In this document: positions 8,330-16,555 of the stretch, in pieces
Position numbering within the stretch: the first letter of the stretch is position 1
Layout: the number at the start of each line of letters is the position of its first letter
Source of the DNA: JAENVU01 sp963765075
GTDB lineage: Bacteria; Actinomycetota; Acidimicrobiia; IMCC26256; JAENVU01
NCBI GenBank assembly: GCA_963765075.1
Contig: CAVXVA010000007.1
Location: 124,001 to 188,000 of the forward strand
Reading direction: 5' to 3'
Length of the DNA stretch: 64,000 nucleotides
The notes under the pieces: generated by a model
Told to the model about the DNA's origin: nothing
The model's input: the letters and a program-made list of their open reading frames with translations, nothing else
Database searches by the model: none
Program-made: the position numbers and the translations under genes

Positions 8330-8983
8330 ATGGACCTCCGGTGCATCGACGATGTCCCCACCGCGTTCGCGCGGCTCCTGATCGAACAGGATCCGACGTC
8401 GATCGCGCTGTCCGGCGGCTCGACGGCTCGGGAGTGTTACGCGGCAATCGCGGGGAGTGGCCACTCCTGGTCGACCACGACGTTCTGGTTCGGTGACGAG
8501 CGCTGTGTGCCGGTCACCGATCCCGATTCCAACGAAGGCATGGCTCGGTCGGTCTGGCTGGATCAGGTCGCGACGGGTTCGATCCGGTCGATGGTCACCG
8601 ACCCGGTGGATCCCGACGGTGATGCGTCGAGGTACGACGCCGCGCTCCGTGCCGCGCCCCCGCTCGACGTGGTGCATCTGGGCCTCGGTCCCGACGGTCA
8701 TACCGCTTCGTTGTTCCCCGACGCAGCATCCCTCGCGGTCACCGACCGATGGGTGGTCTCGGCCGGCGACGCGCTCCATCCCCATCCGCGCCTCACCCTG
8801 ACCTTCTCGGGGTTGGCGTCGGCCCGTTCGATTGTGGTGACCGTTGCGGGACCGGAGAAGCAGGACGCGCTGACCCGGGTCCGCGCCGGCGACCCCGAGC
8901 TTCCCGCGTCGAGACTGGTGACTGATCCGGTCTTGACGCCGAAGACCGTGTGGCTCGTGGATGACGATGCACTCGGTCGGTGA
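8330..8983 (+). CDS. pgl: 6-phosphogluconolactonase
   Basis: A 217-residue lactonase of the DevB/SOL family that hydrolyses 6-phosphogluconolactone to 6-phosphogluconate. Motifs: LSGGSTARECY near residue 30 (phosphate loop), FWFGDERCVPVTDPDSN, and the catalytic-region HLGLGPDGHTASLFP. ATG 8330 was chosen because it follows a -10 box by 7 nt and begins directly at the first strand. The frame is open further left, but only antisense to mug. It stands with tkt and tal and is followed by fbiC, which hints at production of the lactone by an F420-dependent glucose-6-phosphate dehydrogenase (inference). Confidence 0.92.
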   Translation: MDLRCIDDVPTAFARLLIEQDPTSIALSGGSTARECYAAIAGSGHSWSTTTFWFGDERCVPVTDPDSNEGMARSVWLDQVATGSIRSMVTDPVDPDGDASRYDAALRAAPPLDVVHLGLGPDGHTASLFPDAASLAVTDRWVVSAGDALHPHPRLTLTFSGLASARSIVVTVAGPEKQDALTRVRAGDPELPASRLVTDPVLTPKTVWLVDDDALGR

Positions 8984-9048
8984 ATATTCCCGCCCGAACA
9001 CTGGTCACACCCCTCCCGATTCGGGCGGTCGGTCCCGAACCGTCCGCC

Positions 9049-9054
9049 TAGAGT
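9049..9054 (+). promoter_or_regulatory. Predicted -10 box of leaderless fbiC
   Basis: TAGAGT followed by 7 nt and GTG 9062. A GTG at 9053 overlaps this box and is therefore an unlikely start. Confidence 0.5.
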
Positions 9055-9061
9055 GCCCCCG

Positions 9062-11443
9062 GTGAGCCCCGACCCTCGCGAGCTCCTGCACGCATCGACT
9101 GCCGATCTCCTGCGGGAGGCGTCGGCCCGGCGCGATGCCGGTCACGGCACCCGGATGACCTTCTCGCCGAAGGTCTTCATCCCTTTGACCATGTTGTGTC
9201 GCGATCGCTGCGGTTATTGCACCTTCGCGAAGCCGCCGGCTCGCCTCGATCACCCGTACCTGGACCTCGACGCGGTGCTCGACATTGCCCGGGCCGGTGC
9301 GGCCGCCGGGTGTCACGAGGCGCTTTTCACCTTGGGCGAGGCCCCCGAGGAGCGATATCCCGCCGCGCAAGACTGGCTCTCGAGCCACGGCTACGGCTCT
9401 ACCGTCGACTACCTGGTCGCCGCCGCGGGCGCGGTGCTCGCCGAGACCGGGCTGCTCCCCCATGCCAACGCCGGCGCGCTGCACGGCGTCGAGTTGGCGC
9501 GCCTGCGGTCCGTGAGCCCGTCGCAGGGGATGATGCTGGAGTCGCTCGCCGACCGGCTCCACGAGCCGGGCGGACCGCACCATCGCGCGCCCGACAAGAC
9601 CTCGGCCCGCCGGTTGGCCACGCTCGAGGCCGCAGGGATCGCGCGCGTGCCGTTCACGACGGGAATCCTGGTCGGCTTCGGAGAGACCGAGGCCGAACGG
9701 ATCGATGCCCTGGTCGCAATTCGGGATGCCCACCGGCGTCATGGTCACGTCCAAGAAGTGATCGTCCAGAACTTCCTGCCCAAGCCCGGTACGGCGATGC
9801 ACCAGGCCGAACCGTGCGATCCCGAGGTGTTCCTCCGGTCCATCGCGATGGCGCGGGTGATCTTGGGTGCGTCGATGCACGTGCAGGCGCCGCCGAACCT
9901 GAGCGACCCGGCCGCGTTGGCGGATCTCATCGGCGCCGGGATCGACGACTGGGGCGGTGTCTCCCCGGTCACGCCCGATCACGTGAACCCGGAACGGCCG
10001 TGGCCCGCCCTCGATGCGTTGCGGGCCGCAACCGAAGCGGCAGGGAAGACGCTGGCTCCGCGGCTCACCGTGTACCCCGAGTACGTGTGCAACGACACCG
10101 AGTGGTTGCACGCCGACGTGCGGACCGCGGTGCGCCAGGCTTCGGATCTCGAAGGCCTCGCCCGGGACGACACCTGGTCCAGTGGCGGCGACACCGCCCC
10201 GCCCGCGATTCGCGTCGTCGGCGCCGCGCCGACGCCCGCGCCGCGTGGCGCAGTCGCCGAAGTGCTCGACGGGGTCCTCGCAGGCCAGGAACTCGGCGAG
10301 GCCGAACTGGTCACCCTGCTCGAAGCGCGCGGCCCGGAGGTCCGAGCCGTCGCCGATCTGGCCGATCAGCTCCGGCGCGATCTCGTGGGCGATGTGGTCA
10401 CGTTCGTGCGGAACCGCAATATCAACTACACCAACATCTGCACGTTCAAGTGCAAGTTCTGTGCGTTCTCGAAAGGTCCGCTGTCGCTGAATCTGCGCGG
10501 CGACCCGTATCTCCTCGATATCGAGGAGATGCAGCGGCGAGTGGTCGAGGCCGTCGAGTGCGGTGCGACCGAGGTGTGCCTCCAGGGTGGCATCCATCCC
10601 GATTTCGACGGCAACTACTACCTCGACGTCATCCGGTTGGTGAAGGAAGCCGCGCCGAGCCTGCACATCCATGGGTTCACGGCGTTGGAGGTCACCGAAG
10701 GTGCGAAGCGCCTCGGCATGGACCTCGCCGAGTACCTCACGCTCGCCAAGGACGCGGGACTGGCCACCCTGCCGGGCACTGCCGCGGAGATCCTCGATGA
10801 CGAGGTGCGGGCGATCATCTGCCCCGACAAGATCAACACCGAAGAGTGGCTGCACGCCCACCGCACTGCGCACTCGGTCGGTCTGAAGTCGAACGTCACG
10901 ATCATGTTCGGCTCGGTGGAACGCCCGGAGCACGTTGCCCGGCATCTGCTGCGGACCCGCGCCCTGCAACTCGAGACCGGCGGGTTCACCGAGTTCGTTC
11001 CGCTCCCGTTCGTGCACATGGCCACGCCGATCTACCTCACCGGCCGGGCTCGGCGGGGGCCGACCTTCCGTGAGGTGATCCTCATGCACGCGGTCGGTCG
11101 CATCGCCTATGCGGGTGCGATCGACAACATCCAGATCTCGTGGGTCAAGACCGGCATCAGCGGCGCGCAACAGGCGCTCACTGCCGGGTGTAACGACCTC
11201 GGAGGCACGTTGATGGACGAGAACATCTCCCGCGCCGCCGGCGCCAATCACGGTCAGGAGGCCGACGACGACATGTTCCACGCCATGGTGGATCCACTGG
11301 GCCGACCGTTGGAGCAACGCACCACGCTCTACGGCCGCACCTCGACCGTGGGCACGCGCTTGCGCCCGCCGCCCGAGACGCTCGAACCCGTCATCACGGG
11401 CACGCCCGTCGCACTCGGCGCGCGACCGGTGGTCGTGTCATGA
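9062..11443 (+). CDS. fbiC: FO synthase (7,8-didemethyl-8-hydroxy-5-deazariboflavin synthase), CofG-CofH fusion
   Basis: A 793-residue protein with two radical-SAM halves that make the deazaflavin chromophore of coenzyme F420 from a diaminouracil (flavin-pathway intermediate) and tyrosine. The N-terminal CofG half carries C46-x3-C50-x2-C53 (MLCRDRCGYCTF), and the CofH half carries C460-x3-C464-x2-C467 (ICTFKCKFCAF). The fused form is the usual actinobacterial arrangement. SAM-region motifs such as QNFLPKPGTAMH and the C-terminal ENISRAAGANHGQE are present. GTG 9062 is preferred because TAGAGT ends 7 nt before it. Its presence means the organism very likely makes F420. Confidence 0.95.
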   Translation: MSPDPRELLHASTADLLREASARRDAGHGTRMTFSPKVFIPLTMLCRDRCGYCTFAKPPARLDHPYLDLDAVLDIARAGAAAGCHEALFTLGEAPEERYPAAQDWLSSHGYGSTVDYLVAAAGAVLAETGLLPHANAGALHGVELARLRSVSPSQGMMLESLADRLHEPGGPHHRAPDKTSARRLATLEAAGIARVPFTTGILVGFGETEAERIDALVAIRDAHRRHGHVQEVIVQNFLPKPGTAMHQAEPCDPEVFLRSIAMARVILGASMHVQAPPNLSDPAALADLIGAGIDDWGGVSPVTPDHVNPERPWPALDALRAATEAAGKTLAPRLTVYPEYVCNDTEWLHADVRTAVRQASDLEGLARDDTWSSGGDTAPPAIRVVGAAPTPAPRGAVAEVLDGVLAGQELGEAELVTLLEARGPEVRAVADLADQLRRDLVGDVVTFVRNRNINYTNICTFKCKFCAFSKGPLSLNLRGDPYLLDIEEMQRRVVEAVECGATEVCLQGGIHPDFDGNYYLDVIRLVKEAAPSLHIHGFTALEVTEGAKRLGMDLAEYLTLAKDAGLATLPGTAAEILDDEVRAIICPDKINTEEWLHAHRTAHSVGLKSNVTIMFGSVERPEHVARHLLRTRALQLETGGFTEFVPLPFVHMATPIYLTGRARRGPTFREVILMHAVGRIAYAGAIDNIQISWVKTGISGAQQALTAGCNDLGGTLMDENISRAAGANHGQEADDDMFHAMVDPLGRPLEQRTTLYGRTSTVGTRLRPPPETLEPVITGTPVALGARPVVVS

Positions 11444-11534
11444 CCCAGAGTGAAGCGGTGTGCGTCCACCCTCGCCGCCAAGATGCCCGCGGAGCGTGGC
11501 CCGTCCGGCCCGCTCCGAAGGAGCAAGAGGACTG

Positions 11535-12524
11535 ATGGTGCAGGTGGTGGCGATCGGGAATGCGCTGGTCGACGTGTTGAGCACCGAGGCGGACGCGTTC
11601 GTCGCCGAGCACGGCATGGTCAAGGGTTCGATGGATCTCATCGACACCGATCGGGCCGAGGTGCTCTACGCGGCGATGGGGCCCGGAGTGGAGATTTCGG
11701 GCGGGAGTGCCGCGAACACCGTCGCAGGCGTCGCGTCGCTCGGCAGTGCGGCGGCATACATCGGCCGGGTCCGGAACGATCAGCTCGGCACGGTGTACAC
11801 CCACGACCTTCGGGCCGCGGGCGTGGAGTTCGACACCGTGCCGGCCACCGACGGTCTGCCCACCGGACGGTGTCTGATCATCGTCACGCCCGACGCCGAG
11901 CGGACACTGAACACCTACCTCGGCGCGTCGTCGGAACTCACCGCCGACGATGTCGACGGCGATCTGGTGCGCGGCGCCGCCTACACCTACCTCGAGGGCT
12001 ACCTCTGGGACTCCCCGGCGGCGCAAGAGGCGTACAAGCTCGCCGCCGAGATCGCGCACACCGCCGGCAAGAAGGTGGCCCTGACCTTGAGCGACGGATT
12101 TGTGGTCGACCGTCACCGCGACACGTTCCTCGAACTCATCGAAGGTTCCGTCGACCTGCTGTTCGCGAACGACGTCGAGATCCAGATGCTGTACCAGGTC
12201 GACGATTTCGACGCCGCGATCGCGAAGGTCCGTCACCACTGTGAGCTGGCCGCGGTCACGCGAGGCGCCGCCGGATCGGTCCTCCTGAGCGGTGACGACG
12301 TGATCGAAGTCCCGGTCGAGCCCATCCCCGGAGGCGTGTTGGTGGACACGACCGGTGCGGGTGATCTCTACGCCGCGGGCGTGCTGCACGGGCTGGTCCA
12401 AGGTCGTGATCTCCACACCTGCGGACGCTTGGGTGGCCTGGCTGCCGCCGAGGTGATCTCCCATCTCGGGGCTCGGCCCCAGGTGTCGCTCGCGCAATCC
12501 GCGGTCGCGTCCGGGATCGCGTAG
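11535..12524 (+). CDS. PfkB-family carbohydrate/nucleoside kinase (adenosine-kinase-like)
   Basis: A 329-residue ribokinase-superfamily enzyme that phosphorylates a sugar or nucleoside with ATP. N-terminal VVAIGNALVDVLS and GGSAANTVAGVASLG match the first PfkB signature. The catalytic signature DTTGAGD starts at D271. GRCLIIVTPDAERTLNTYLG resembles adenosine-kinase and related proteins. Substrate is not decided by sequence alone. It lies 91 bp after fbiC and 11 bp before the LOG gene on the same strand, so a kinase-LOG operon tied to nucleoside metabolism is plausible. Confidence 0.85.
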   Translation: MVQVVAIGNALVDVLSTEADAFVAEHGMVKGSMDLIDTDRAEVLYAAMGPGVEISGGSAANTVAGVASLGSAAAYIGRVRNDQLGTVYTHDLRAAGVEFDTVPATDGLPTGRCLIIVTPDAERTLNTYLGASSELTADDVDGDLVRGAAYTYLEGYLWDSPAAQEAYKLAAEIAHTAGKKVALTLSDGFVVDRHRDTFLELIEGSVDLLFANDVEIQMLYQVDDFDAAIAKVRHHCELAAVTRGAAGSVLLSGDDVIEVPVEPIPGGVLVDTTGAGDLYAAGVLHGLVQGRDLHTCGRLGGLAAAEVISHLGARPQVSLAQSAVASGIA

Positions 12525-12535
12525 AGACTCTCTCC

Positions 12536-13567
12536 ATGGATCTGCCGCGATATCGCACCGGCAACGCCGAACTCGACGACCAGATTGCCGAGCTGGTCGA
12601 TGCCGTCGGCCCGGCGCACAGCTCCGACCTGATCTTCGAGATGGTGGCCACCGCATTGCGGTTCGCGCAGGACGGCGCGAACCGAGGCGATCTCAAGATC
12701 GCGAGTGCGGCGCTCAAAGAGATGCGGTACGCCTTCTCGGTGTTCGCTCCGTACCGCGCGTCACGGAAAGCGTCGATCTTCGGTTCGGCCCGCACGAAGC
12801 CGGACGACCCGCTCTACGCTCAGACCCAACGACTCGCCGCGGGTCTGGCCGAGATCGGCTGGATGGTCGTCACCGGAGCCGGACCCGGCATCATGACGGC
12901 GGGTATCGAAGGTGCCGGCGTGGAGAACGCGTTCGGCGTGAGCATCCGCCTCCCTCGCGAGTCGACGGCGAGTGAGTTCCTCATCGACGATCCGAAACTC
13001 GTCAACTTCCGCTACTTCTTCACCCGCAAGCTCAGCTTCGTGAAGGAGTCGGATGCGTTCGTGCTGCTGCCCGGCGGCTTCGGCACCCTGGACGAGGCCT
13101 TCGAGACGCTGACGCTCATCCAGACCGGGAAAGCCCAGCCTGCGCCGGTGGTGCTGCTCGACGTTCCGGGCGGTACGTACTGGAGCACGTGGCGGGAGTT
13201 CGTGGTGAGCGAACTCCTCGACCGCGGCTACCTCTCCCCGACCGACTTGGATCTCCTGTTCGTCACCGACAGCGTCGACGACGCGGTCGCGGAAGTCCGC
13301 ACCTTCTACGCCAACTATCACTCGATACGGACCGTCGGTCGTGACCTCGTGCTGCGGATGAAACGCGGCCCGAACGAACAGCAGCTCGCTCGGTTGAACG
13401 CCGACTTCGCCGACATCGTGGAGAGTGGTGAAGTCCGAGTGTCGGGCCCGACGCCCCGCGAAGCCCGCGACGGCGACGAGGTGCACCTCGATCGGGTCCT
13501 GCTCCGCTTCGACCGGTACCACTGGGCCCGCCTGCGCCGCCTCATCGACGCGGTCAACCAGTTCTGA
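12536..13567 (+). CDS. LOG-family Rossmann protein (TIGR00730-like)
   Basis: A 343-residue protein with the LOG core. The signature PGGFGTLDEAFETLTLIQTGK-like loop lies near residue 180, preceded by TGAGPGIMTAGIEGA and the FVKESDAF strand. Classical LOG proteins are phosphoribohydrolases acting on nucleoside monophosphates (cytokinin riboside 5'-monophosphates in plants). This longer form, with about 80 N-terminal and 90 C-terminal extra residues, has no assigned substrate. A GC-rich hairpin follows 20 bp after the stop. TAGAGA at the pfkB stop lies 8 nt before the ATG and could give a leaderless internal transcript. Confidence 0.8.
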   Translation: MDLPRYRTGNAELDDQIAELVDAVGPAHSSDLIFEMVATALRFAQDGANRGDLKIASAALKEMRYAFSVFAPYRASRKASIFGSARTKPDDPLYAQTQRLAAGLAEIGWMVVTGAGPGIMTAGIEGAGVENAFGVSIRLPRESTASEFLIDDPKLVNFRYFFTRKLSFVKESDAFVLLPGGFGTLDEAFETLTLIQTGKAQPAPVVLLDVPGGTYWSTWREFVVSELLDRGYLSPTDLDLLFVTDSVDDAVAEVRTFYANYHSIRTVGRDLVLRMKRGPNEQQLARLNADFADIVESGEVRVSGPTPREARDGDEVHLDRVLLRFDRYHWARLRRLIDAVNQF

Positions 13568-13587
13568 ACCGCGACTTCATGTCTGCA

Positions 13588-13604
13588 GGGGGGCGTTGCC
13601 CCCC
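13588..13604 (+). terminator. GC hairpin after the LOG gene
   Basis: GGGGGGC (13588-13594), loop GTT, GCCCCCC (13598-13604): a perfect 7-bp stem without a U tract, 20 bp after the stop codon. Confidence 0.5.
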
Positions 13605-13624
13605 ACGCCGAGACGAAAGGTGGG

Positions 13625-14017
13625 GTGACGGGCCAGACTGCGGGAGTGGATGAGCGGCCAGGCATGTGGGTGGGACACGTGGTGCTGCGCGTTTCCGACG
13701 TTGAGCGTTCAGCGGCATGGTGGTCATCACTCGGAGTGCGCACCGTCCATCGCACCGACGAGATCGCAATCTTCGAACTGCGCGGCGGAACGCATCTGCT
13801 CCTTTTCCCGGCACCCGACGGGATAGACCCGGGTCAGCCCACACCGTTCGATCTGATGGTCGACGACGTCGAGGCGACCCGGGCCGAGTGGGATCAACTC
13901 GGGTGGGCACCGACGGCATTGGCCCCGGCACCCGGCGACCATCAGGTGTTCACAGTGTCCGATCCCGATGGCTACGTCCTGACCGTCTTCTCGACTCACG
14001 TCGTAGGCGAGGTGTGA
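13625..14017 (+). CDS. VOC-family (glyoxalase/bleomycin-resistance fold) protein
   Basis: A 130-residue single-chain VOC protein. The first beta-alpha unit is HVVLRVSDVERSAAWWSSLG and the second is PFDLMVDDVEATRAEWDQLG, ending VFTVSDPDGYVLTVFS. Members bind a divalent metal and act as lyases, isomerases or dioxygenases, or simply bind ligands. His in HVVLRV and Glu/His later are candidate metal ligands, but no substrate can be named. GTG 13625 is used; the family core begins about 15 residues later at GMWVGHVV, so a later start is possible. It converges on the small helical gene to its right. Confidence 0.72.
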   Translation: MTGQTAGVDERPGMWVGHVVLRVSDVERSAAWWSSLGVRTVHRTDEIAIFELRGGTHLLLFPAPDGIDPGQPTPFDLMVDDVEATRAEWDQLGWAPTALAPAPGDHQVFTVSDPDGYVLTVFSTHVVGEV

Positions 14018-14173
14018 AACGGTCTCCGCTTGGAGTCCGTCCCTCCTGATGGGGAGGTCAGGGATCGGGTGCCCGAAGTTTCGACCGCGCGTGACCCGTT
14101 CCCTGGTGTCGACGAGACCGAGACCGAGATCGTGATCGTGTCGCCCGCCCCGAGGTTGGCGGCGGCGCGCAGG

Positions 14174-14374
14174 TTACGGGCCGTCGGAGAAGCCGCCGTC
14201 GGGGTCGAGCGCGTTGATGGCGCGTTCGATGGCGCGGCGGGCTTTGAGGATCTGCTTCTCCAGGGCGATCGCGTCCTCGTCACCGTTCGCCGCGGCCTGG
14301 AGTGCGTCGTACGCGTGATCCCGCAAGTTCTCCTCGATGGCGCGCAGACGGTCGGTGAGGTCACTCAGATTCAA
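14174..14374 (-). CDS. Small helical protein of unknown function (66 aa)
   Basis: A short gene that I do not recognise. It starts with TTG 14374, preceded by a strong GGAGGA 5 nt upstream, inside the last codons of glcF (14-nt overlap in another frame). The product is almost entirely predicted helix with heptad-like spacing (LTDRLRAIEENLRDHAYDAL, then ALEKQILKARRAIERAIN), acidic at the front and ending DPDGGFSDGP. This suggests a coiled-coil dimer. Its position as the last gene of the glycolate-oxidase operon suggests a structural or assembly role, but that is inference. Codon usage and the ribosome site favour a real gene. Confidence 0.6.
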   Translation of the reverse strand: MNLSDLTDRLRAIEENLRDHAYDALQAAANGDEDAIALEKQILKARRAIERAINALDPDGGFSDGP

Positions 14375-15518
14375 GACGGTCCTCCAAGAGTTCGGCCGGA
14401 TGGCGGACATCCAGTCCGGCGGCAGCCAGGTGCATTGCGCAGCCCGGGTTGGCCGACGCGACGATAAAGCGTTCACTGCCGGCAGCTGCCCGCAGCGCGG
14501 CGACCTTGCGGTCCCGGACCGCATTCGAGAGGTCGGGTTCGAAGACGGAGTACGCACCGCCGGCGCCGCAGCACAGACCATCGTCGGCGGTCACCCGGAC
14601 GTCGTACGCGGCGCCCAGGACTTCACCGACCGGAAGGTGGGCGTGTTGGACGTGGCGGAGATGGCACGGGTCCTGGACGACGACCGTCGGGCCACCGGGC
14701 CGGGTGGCGACGCCGCGGTCGCGAACGAAGGTCGAGAAGTCGACCACTCGCGCCGAGAACGCGGCGGCCCCGGGTGTTCCGAGTAGCCGCCCGTAGTCGA
14801 GCAACGCCGCACCGCACCCGGCGCTGTCGACCACGATGGGGGCATCGCCGGGAAACGCTCGTATCACCCGACGGGCCAGCCGTACCGCGTCGTCGTGGCG
14901 ACCGGCGTGCACGTGCAGCGCGCCGCAACAGTCGGCTCCGGCGGCGGGGAGACCAACCGGTGCGCCCGTGGCCCGCATCACTCGGAGGGCGGCTCGATGG
15001 GTGTCGCGTTGCCATGCATCCATGACGCAGCCGGTGAACAGGTACGCGTCGGGGTGGTCGTCGGCGACCAGTGGCGCCGGCGCTCGTACCGGCAACGACG
15101 GGAGGCCGAAGCGTTTCGGCACGAGCCGGGCCCGTTGGCCGAGCGCGATCACCCGGGTCAACGCACTCAACACTCGACGGTTCGGCAATACGCCTCGGTA
15201 CGCCACCGTCTCGACCGCGCGCCGTGACCATGCCCGTTCCGGTGCCTGCGCGCGCCGGGTGTCCTCCATGAGGTGGCCGAACTGCACGCCGGAGGGGCAC
15301 GCCGCCTCACACGCCCGGCATTGGATGCACGCGTCCATCGCCGCGTGGAAGGTGTCGTCGGCCGCGGCCCGGCCGTCGCTCACCGCGAGCATCGCCGCGA
15401 TGCGCCCGCGTGGCGATGCCATCTCGTCGCCGGTGACCCGATAGGTCGGACAATGCGGCAGGCACAGGCCGCATCCGACGCAGGCGACGAGTTCGGAGTC
15501 GTCGAGGTGCAACTTCAC
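14361..15518 (-). CDS. glcF: Glycolate oxidase iron-sulfur subunit
   Basis: A 385-residue GlcF-like protein that passes electrons from the flavin subunits of glycolate dehydrogenase to the membrane chain. Two N-terminal [4Fe-4S] motifs are seen: C13-x2-C16-x2-C19-x3-C23 and C64-x2-C67-x2-C70-x3-C74. Two CCG domains follow, with GADCCGALH and GLCCGAGGAY. GTG 15518 overlaps the glcE stop by 4 nt. Operon order glcD-glcE-glcF-small protein is read leftward. Glycolate arises from phosphoglycolate or from algal exudates. Confidence 0.9.
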   Translation of the reverse strand: MKLHLDDSELVACVGCGLCLPHCPTYRVTGDEMASPRGRIAAMLAVSDGRAAADDTFHAAMDACIQCRACEAACPSGVQFGHLMEDTRRAQAPERAWSRRAVETVAYRGVLPNRRVLSALTRVIALGQRARLVPKRFGLPSLPVRAPAPLVADDHPDAYLFTGCVMDAWQRDTHRAALRVMRATGAPVGLPAAGADCCGALHVHAGRHDDAVRLARRVIRAFPGDAPIVVDSAGCGAALLDYGRLLGTPGAAAFSARVVDFSTFVRDRGVATRPGGPTVVVQDPCHLRHVQHAHLPVGEVLGAAYDVRVTADDGLCCGAGGAYSVFEPDLSNAVRDRKVAALRAAAGSERFIVASANPGCAMHLAAAGLDVRHPAELLEDRLESE

Positions 15519-16555
15519 GCCGCGACCTCCACGTGGGGTTGTGTCGCCAGGACGCGGCCCGGGCTCAGCTTCGCAGTGGGATCGAGCAGTCTCCGGAGCC
15601 GACGCTGCACCGACGCGCCGGGCAGATCCGACCCGAACGGATCGAGCGACGGTGCTCCGGCTTCGCGCAGCAGCCAACCGCCGTGCGCGGCGGCGATGGT
15701 GCGGGCCCGGCCGAGATCGACCGCGGTGTCGGTGCCCACGTGCACGGTCCCGACGCGAAGCTCCGCGGTCCATCGGGCGCCGAGCGCGGTGAGGTCTGCG
15801 GCGAGCGCTCCCAGTTGGCCCGGTTCGACGGAGATCCGCCCCCGATGGACCGCCGCGGGCCGGCCGGGGATCATCGAATCGGCGAGCGGAGTGAGCGCGG
15901 CGGCCTGCGCTTGTTCGGCGAGGTCGGGGGCATGGCCTTCGAGGAGGACCACGGTGGCGCGGCCGTCCCACAGCATCGCGGTCGGGTGGAACAGAGCCGA
16001 CGCAAGTGTCTGCGGGTCGGCGTGACTGGTGAACCACTGGCGGGCGGCGGCCGTTGGTCGAGTGCGAAGAATCGCGTGCACGATGATGCCGAGGGTCCCG
16101 AGCGAACCCACCACGAGCCGCGGGATGTCGTAGCCCGACACGTTCTTCACGGTCGGGCCGCCGCCGCGCACGACCCGCCCGTCCGCGGTGATCATCGTGA
16201 CTTCCAACACGTGGTCGCGCAGTGGCCCGAGCCCGAGCCGGCGCGGGCCGGAGAGGCCCGCGGCCAGGATGCCGCCGACGGTGGCAGACGGGTCACGCGG
16301 ATCAAGTGGACACTCCTGCCCGGATTCGGCCAGGGCCGCCTGCAACTCGGCGAAGGTCGTCCCCGCGTTGAGCTTGACGGTCATGTCGGCGGGATCGAAC
16401 GCCGTCACCCCGCCGGGAACCCGGATGGGGGTGGCGCCGACCACGGACCCGCCGATCTCGACGTGGGTCCCGGCACCGACGGCCACGACCGCAGTGGCGG
16501 CCGCGACCTCGTTGGCGAGCGCGGCCCAGGGGGTCCGATCGGCCATCAGATCCAC
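15515..16555 (-). CDS. glcE: Glycolate oxidase FAD-binding subunit
   Basis: A 346-residue protein with one FAD_binding_4 (PCMH-type) domain and a reduced C-terminal part, as in GlcE. Landmarks: VAVGAGTHVEIGG, the ADMTVKLNAGTTFAELQAAL strand, DPSATVGGILAAGLSGPRR and GGGPTVKNVSGYDIPRL. GlcE pairs with GlcD as the second flavin-binding subunit. It overlaps glcD by 10 nt and glcF by 4 nt, so all three are probably made from one message in fixed ratio. ATG 16555 is used; a second Met four codons on is equally possible. Confidence 0.87.
   Translation of the reverse strand: MDLMADRTPWAALANEVAAATAVVAVGAGTHVEIGGSVVGATPIRVPGGVTAFDPADMTVKLNAGTTFAELQAALAESGQECPLDPRDPSATVGGILAAGLSGPRRLGLGPLRDHVLEVTMITADGRVVRGGGPTVKNVSGYDIPRLVVGSLGTLGIIVHAILRTRPTAAARQWFTSHADPQTLASALFHPTAMLWDGRATVVLLEGHAPDLAEQAQAAALTPLADSMIPGRPAAVHRGRISVEPGQLGALAADLTALGARWTAELRVGTVHVGTDTAVDLGRARTIAAAHGGWLLREAGAPSLDPFGSDLPGASVQRRLRRLLDPTAKLSPGRVLATQPHVEVAA

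Noticed and set aside
9005..11317. A 770-codon open frame opposite fbiC
   Set aside because: Antisense shadow of a highly conserved gene; no family features.
14030..14467. Possible + strand gene in the gap after the VOC gene
   Set aside because: No family resemblance, overlaps the small helical gene and glcF; composition is that of a shadow frame.
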